Of a stretch of 12,526 bases of DNA, positions 9,477-12,526 are shown in pieces. A program made the translations under genes and the position numbers. Under the pieces are notes generated by a model that was not told the origin of the DNA, ran no database searches, and worked only from the letters and a program-made list of their open reading frames with translations. The DNA comes from Azoarcus sp031555955 (lineage in GTDB: Bacteria > Pseudomonadota > Gammaproteobacteria > Burkholderiales > Rhodocyclaceae), in NCBI GenBank assembly GCA_031555955.1, contig JAVBTY010000021.1, positions 1-12,526 on the forward strand, given 5' to 3'. Numbering within the stretch: the first letter of the stretch is position 1; each line of letters starts with the position of its first letter.

Positions 9477-10157
9477 TCAGTGGATGATGGAAATGCGCGC
9501 CTGCAGCCGCCTGACCAGGCGCGACAGCGCAAAGCAGATGACGAAATAGACCACCGCCACCGTGGTGTACATCTCCACCGGGCGCAGGTCGCGCTGGGTG
9601 ATCTTGTCCGCCGCGCCGAAAAAATCGGTAGCGCCGATGGCGTACACCAGCGAAACGTCCTGGAACAGCACGATGGTTTGCGTCAGCAGCACCGGCAGCA
9701 TGTTGCGGAACGCCTGCGGCAGCACGATGAAACGCACCGTCTGCGCGTAGGTGAGCCCCAGCGCGTAACCGGCGGCCACCTGCCCGCGCGGCACCGACTG
9801 GATGCCGGATCGCATGATTTCGGAATAATAGGCAGCCTGGAACACGGTAAAGGTGAAATAGGCCGAGTTGGCCGCGCCTACCGGAACCGGTGCGCCCGTC
9901 ACGAGCTGCAGCGCCAGCGGCAGGATGAGGTAAAACGCCAGGATCACCTGCACCAGCGGCACGCTGCGAAAGCAGTTCACATACGCGGCGGAAAACAGCC
10001 GCAGCGCCCTGAACGACGACAGCCGCATCAGCGCGAGCGCGGTGCCGAGGAAAATCCCGCCCGCCATGGCGACGAGTGTTACCTGCACGGTGTAGCGCAG
10101 TCCGTCCGCCAGAAAGCGCCAGTTCGAGGTGATAACGTGGAAATCGAATCCGCCCAT
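9477..10157 (-). CDS. gltK: Glutamate/aspartate ABC transporter permease GltK
   Basis: This is one of two membrane subunits of the importer, 226 residues, close to the E. coli GltK length. Hydrophobic segments lie near residues 24–44, 66–88, 99–111, 155–175 and 196–212. The permease EAA-type loop that contacts the ATPase is at about 112–150 (YSEIMRSGIQSVPRGQ…GLTYAQ…VLPQA). The gene starts 1 bp after the gltJ stop (TGACATG), with AAAGGG upstream inside gltJ, so the two permeases are likely made together. The HisM/GltK group of polar amino acid permeases is certain; the exact ligand comes from the companion binding protein. Confidence 0.94.
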   Translation of the reverse strand: MGGFDFHVITSNWRFLADGLRYTVQVTLVAMAGGIFLGTALALMRLSSFRALRLFSAAYVNCFRSVPLVQVILAFYLILPLALQLVTGAPVPVGAANSAYFTFTVFQAAYYSEIMRSGIQSVPRGQVAAGYALGLTYAQTVRFIVLPQAFRNMLPVLLTQTIVLFQDVSLVYAIGATDFFGAADKITQRDLRPVEMYTTVAVVYFVICFALSRLVRRLQARISIIH

Positions 10158-10158
10158 G

Positions 10159-10899
10159 TCAGAGCCCTTTCCCTTTCTCGCCCATGATCAGGCCGGGCAC
10201 CGCGGTGCGCCGCTCGACAAGGGCCAGCAGGCGGTTGATGGCGAAGGACAGCAGAAAGTAGATCGCCGTGACGACGAGGGTGATCTCCAGCACCTGCGAG
10301 GTTTTCTCGATGATCTGCTTGTACTGGAAATACAGTTCGAGAATCCCCACCGCGTAGGTCACGGCGGAGTTCTTGACGATGTTCATCGCCTCCGAAGTCA
10401 GCGCGGGCAGCACGATGCGGTAAGCCATTGGCAGGCGCACATGCCGGTAGGTCTGCCATTCGGTAAAACCCAGCGCGAGTCCCGCGAGGCGCTGCCCGGC
10501 GGGCAGCGACTGGATGCCCGAGCGGACCTGTTCCGCGATGCGCGCCGAGGTGTACAGCCCGAGCGCGATCACCGCGGTGACGAAATAGGGCAGTTCCTGC
10601 TTCACCCACATGCCGGCGGCAGCGGGAAGGAATTCGGGAAAAACGAAAAACCACATGAACAGCTGCACGATCAGCGGCACGTTGCGGAATACGTCCACGT
10701 AAATGTCGCCCAGCGCGGCCAGCCCGCGCCCGGGCGCGGTGCGGATGACGCCCACCACCGACCCCAGCAGCAGCGCCAGCGCCAGCGCGGCGAGCGACAC
10801 GGCTACCGTCCAGCCCGTGCCGGACAGGATCCACTCGTAATACCTGAGGCCGTCGTCGGCTTCACGGAAGAAAAACTGCCAGTCCCAGTGGTAATTCAT
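10159..10899 (-). CDS. gltJ: Glutamate/aspartate ABC transporter permease GltJ
   Basis: This is the second membrane subunit of the importer, 246 residues, the same length as E. coli GltJ. The N-terminus MNYHWDWQFFF is typical of this subunit. Hydrophobic segments lie near 29–52, 76–92, 104–118, 178–191 and 205–227. The EAA-type coupling loop is at about 122–159 (AEQVRSGIQSLPAGQ…GFTEWQ…RLPMA). The start at 10899 has AGGAG 8 nt upstream. It is separated from gltI by 154 bp containing a strong hairpin, while gltK follows after a single base, so the membrane and ATPase genes form a tight sub-block that may be expressed at a lower level than the binding protein. Confidence 0.95.
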   Translation of the reverse strand: MNYHWDWQFFFREADDGLRYYEWILSGTGWTVAVSLAALALALLLGSVVGVIRTAPGRGLAALGDIYVDVFRNVPLIVQLFMWFFVFPEFLPAAAGMWVKQELPYFVTAVIALGLYTSARIAEQVRSGIQSLPAGQRLAGLALGFTEWQTYRHVRLPMAYRIVLPALTSEAMNIVKNSAVTYAVGILELYFQYKQIIEKTSQVLEITLVVTAIYFLLSFAINRLLALVERRTAVPGLIMGEKGKGL

Positions 10900-11053
10900 C
10901 GGCCGGCTCCTGAAATCCGCAAGCGCTCATGCCGCCGGTTTTCCGGGCTGAATGGCGAGGCTGGAGGCGGCCGGGCCCGCGCGCGGCGGGCCCGGTGGAC
11001 CGCTTTCCCGTGCGCGGCTTTCCCGCGTCCCTTTCTGCATCCTGCTCCGCGCC
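10900..11053. other. Spacer between gltI and gltJ
   Basis: This 154-bp noncoding gap lies inside an otherwise tightly packed transporter operon. It holds the hairpin at 10971–10995 and the gltJ ribosome-binding site. I see no conserved open frame and no clear promoter in it. Confidence 0.6.
10971..10995 (-). repeat. Perfect 10-bp inverted repeat (intercistronic hairpin) between gltI and gltJ
   Basis: CCGGGCCCGC at 10971–10980 pairs exactly with GCGGGCCCGG at 10986–10995 around a 5-nt loop, giving an all-G/C 10-bp stem in the gltI-gltJ transcript. No T-run follows on the minus strand, so it is not a standard intrinsic terminator. Stable hairpins after binding-protein genes are known in other ABC operons to protect the upstream message and raise its yield relative to the permease genes; that role here is inferred. 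Confidence 0.7.
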
Positions 11054-11950
11054 CTACTCCACGCCCTTGTCGGTCGGCGTGGTGAACGCCGCCCTGAGCG
11101 CGGGGCTGATCGGGAAGTTCAGATTCACCCCGCGCGGCGGAATCGGGCTCATGAACCACCGGTCGTAGAGCTTTTCCGCCTCGCCCGAGCGCATCAGATC
11201 CGTCAGGGTTTTATCCACCGCCCCCTTCAGTTCGTGATCGCCCTTGCGCATCATGACCCCGTAAGGTTCGTCGCGCAGCGAGGGGCCGACGATGGCGTAG
11301 GCGTCCGGGCTTTTCGAGCTGGCGATCAGGCCCGCGATCAGGATGTCGTCCATCACGAAGGCGACGGCGCGGCCGCTTTCCACCATCAGGAACGAGTCGG
11401 CGTGATCCTTGCCGTACAGGTTGCGGAGGTCGATCGAACGGCCCTTTTCGTTCTGCTTGATGAGCTGGTCGGACGTGGTGCCGGTGGTGGTGACGACGGG
11501 CTTGCCGTCGAGATCGCCGATATCCCTGATGCCGGAATCCTTGCGCACGCCCATGCGCACGCTGGTCACGAAGTAGGCCACGCTGAAATCGACCTGCTGC
11601 TGGCGCTGCACGTTGTTGGTGGTGGAGCCGCATTCGATGTCGATGGTGCCGTTCTGCACCAGCGGAATACGGTTCTGGGAGGTGACGGGCTGGTATCGCA
11701 CCTGCAGGTTCGGCGCATGGATGGCGGCCTTGATCGTATCGACCACCCGGGCGCACAGGTCCATCGCGTACCCCACCGGCTTCTGGTCGCCGTCGAGATA
11801 GGAAAAGGGACTCGACGACTCCCGGTGGCCGATGGTGATGACCCCGGAATCCTTGATTTTTTTCAGTGTGCCGCTGAATTCGGCGCGGGCGGGCGCGGAC
11901 AGTCCGGCGCAGGACAGGCAGAAAACGAGGGCGGTGAGGCAGGGGCGCAT
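11054..11950 (-). CDS. gltI: Glutamate/aspartate ABC transporter substrate-binding protein
   Basis: This periplasmic receptor delivers Glu/Asp to GltJKL. The 298-residue precursor has a signal peptide ending in the classic ARA at residues 21–23. The mature part follows E. coli GltI closely: GHRESSSPFSY (41–51), PVTSQNRIPLVQNGT (88–102), ECGSTTNNVQRQ (106–117), KDHADSF (181–187), ESGRAVAFVMDD (191–202) and the WF…PIPP…NLNF ending. The Arg of HRESS and the STT segment belong to the ligand site in the family. The start at 11950 has GGAG about 8 nt upstream. It is the first gene of the transporter operon and divergent from argB. It is clearly homologous to the orphan binding protein at 6355–7260. 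Confidence 0.96.
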   Translation of the reverse strand: MRPCLTALVFCLSCAGLSAPARAEFSGTLKKIKDSGVITIGHRESSSPFSYLDGDQKPVGYAMDLCARVVDTIKAAIHAPNLQVRYQPVTSQNRIPLVQNGTIDIECGSTTNNVQRQQQVDFSVAYFVTSVRMGVRKDSGIRDIGDLDGKPVVTTTGTTSDQLIKQNEKGRSIDLRNLYGKDHADSFLMVESGRAVAFVMDDILIAGLIASSKSPDAYAIVGPSLRDEPYGVMMRKGDHELKGAVDKTLTDLMRSGEAEKLYDRWFMSPIPPRGVNLNFPISPALRAAFTTPTDKGVE

Positions 11951-12178
11951 GGCGGGTCTCCAGTCTGGTTTTCGTTATGCTTCGTGATGGGGAACAGCAT
12001 TTATGGGAAGGCTGTTTTTTTCCGGGCGCGATGGCGCACGCATGAGCGCCTGGTGCGGATTCGATCCTGATACCGCGCATGAATTCCGCCTATCCGGGTT
12101 CACCCGCCCTGCTAGAATCGCCGCGCAACAGACCCACAACAGACCATGACCACGCCAGAAACCAGCCAGGAGCCCGCC
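11951..12178. promoter_or_regulatory. Divergent spacer between gltI and argB
   Basis: This 228-bp gap must hold the gltI promoter on the minus strand and the argB promoter on the plus strand. An AT-rich patch with a T7 run lies at about 11996–12021. I could not find a convincing -35/-10 pair or a sigma-54 type -24/-12 element for gltI. The first possible argB start (12146) lies within it. No separate gene is supported here. Confidence 0.5.
12113..12118 (+). promoter_or_regulatory. Candidate -10 element for argB
   Basis: TAGAAT matches five of six positions of the sigma-70 -10 consensus and stands about 60 bp before the preferred argB start. No good -35 is seen at the expected distance, so this is a tentative call. 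Confidence 0.35.
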
Positions 12179-12526
12179 ATGACCGCCGCCCAGAACGCCG
12201 CCGCCCTTCTTCCGCGCCAGAAGGCGGAAACGCTTGCGGAAGCGCTGCCGTATATCAAGCGTTTTTTTGACAAAACCATCGTCATCAAATACGGCGGCAA
12301 CGCGATGACCGATCCGCGCCTGAAGGACTGCTTCGCGCGCGACGTGGTGCTGCTCAAGCTGGTGGGGATGAATCCGGTGGTGGTGCACGGCGGCGGCCCG
12401 CAGATCGAGACGCTGCTCAACCGCGTCGGCAAGAAGGGGGAATTCATCCAGGGCATGCGCGTGACCGACGCGGAAACCATGGAAGTGGTGGAAATGGTGC
12501 TGGGCGGGCAGGTGAACAAGGAGATC
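12179..12526 (+). CDS. argB: Acetylglutamate kinase, N-terminal part (cut by window end)
   Basis: ArgB phosphorylates N-acetyl-L-glutamate in the second step of arginine synthesis. The 116 visible codons include EALPYIKRF, the phosphate-binding KYGGNAM (37–43), LLKLVGMNPVVVHGGGPQI (58–76) and GMRVTDAETMEVVEMVLGG (92–110), all diagnostic of ArgB and of betaproteobacterial style. I prefer the ATG at 12179 because AGGAG sits 6 nt upstream; an in-frame ATG at 12146 would add 11 residues but lacks a ribosome-binding sequence. The short extra N-terminal segment (MTAAQNAAALLPRQKAETLA) is normal for the family and may form the N-terminal helix of arginine-regulated enzymes. It is divergent from gltI; both concern glutamate, though the pairing may be chance. 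Confidence 0.95.
   Translation, partial: MTAAQNAAALLPRQKAETLAEALPYIKRFFDKTIVIKYGGNAMTDPRLKDCFARDVVLLKLVGMNPVVVHGGGPQIETLLNRVGKKGEFIQGMRVTDAETMEVVEMVLGGQVNKEI

Noticed and set aside
10971..10995. Intrinsic terminator after gltI
   Set aside because: The stem is strong, but no T-run follows on the minus strand and the downstream genes belong to the same transporter.
10952..12070. 372-codon open frame on the plus strand
   Set aside because: It is antisense to gltI and no motif is recognised.

Overview
The window is a high-GC, densely packed stretch of a proteobacterial chromosome, most likely betaproteobacterial. The clues are the gene order sulfite reductase–DUF934–cysH–cysD–cysN beside a divergent cysB, the 4Fe-4S type of CysH, and the form of the ArgB N-terminus. 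All complete genes are uninterrupted. I see no rRNA, tRNA, insertion sequence, phage gene or CRISPR array.

Region 1 (1–4240, minus strand) is an assimilatory sulfate reduction operon read right to left: siroheme sulfite reductase (cysI-like), a small DUF934 protein, APS reductase (cysH), and sulfate adenylyltransferase subunit 2 (cysD) and subunit 1 (cysN, cut by the window edge). The first three genes overlap by 8 and 4 bp, so their translation is probably coupled. CysDN makes APS, CysH reduces it directly to sulfite because it carries the iron-sulfur cysteines of APS reductases, and CysI reduces sulfite to sulfide.

Region 2 (4241–5393) holds a 187-bp divergent control region and the LysR-type regulator cysB on the plus strand, whose product very probably controls region 1. 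The cysB 3' end carries a G-quadruplex-type sequence and overlaps the next gene tail-to-tail by 13 bp.

Region 3 (5381–11950, minus strand) is an acidic amino acid and amide uptake and catabolism cluster: gltI, gltJ, gltK and gltL (a complete glutamate/aspartate ABC importer), aspA (aspartate ammonia-lyase), a second GltI-like binding protein without its own permease, and an L-asparaginase. Together they could import Asp, Glu and perhaps Asn or Gln, deamidate Asn to Asp, and deaminate Asp to fumarate, releasing two ammonium ions per Asn. The extra binding protein overlaps the asparaginase gene by 4 bp (GTGA), which is the most interesting feature of the window.

Region 4 (11951–12526) is a divergent spacer and the start of argB (acetylglutamate kinase, plus strand), cut by the window edge. 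Overall this is mostly ordinary core metabolism; I found no convincing evidence of a wholly new system, only several small points worth checking.
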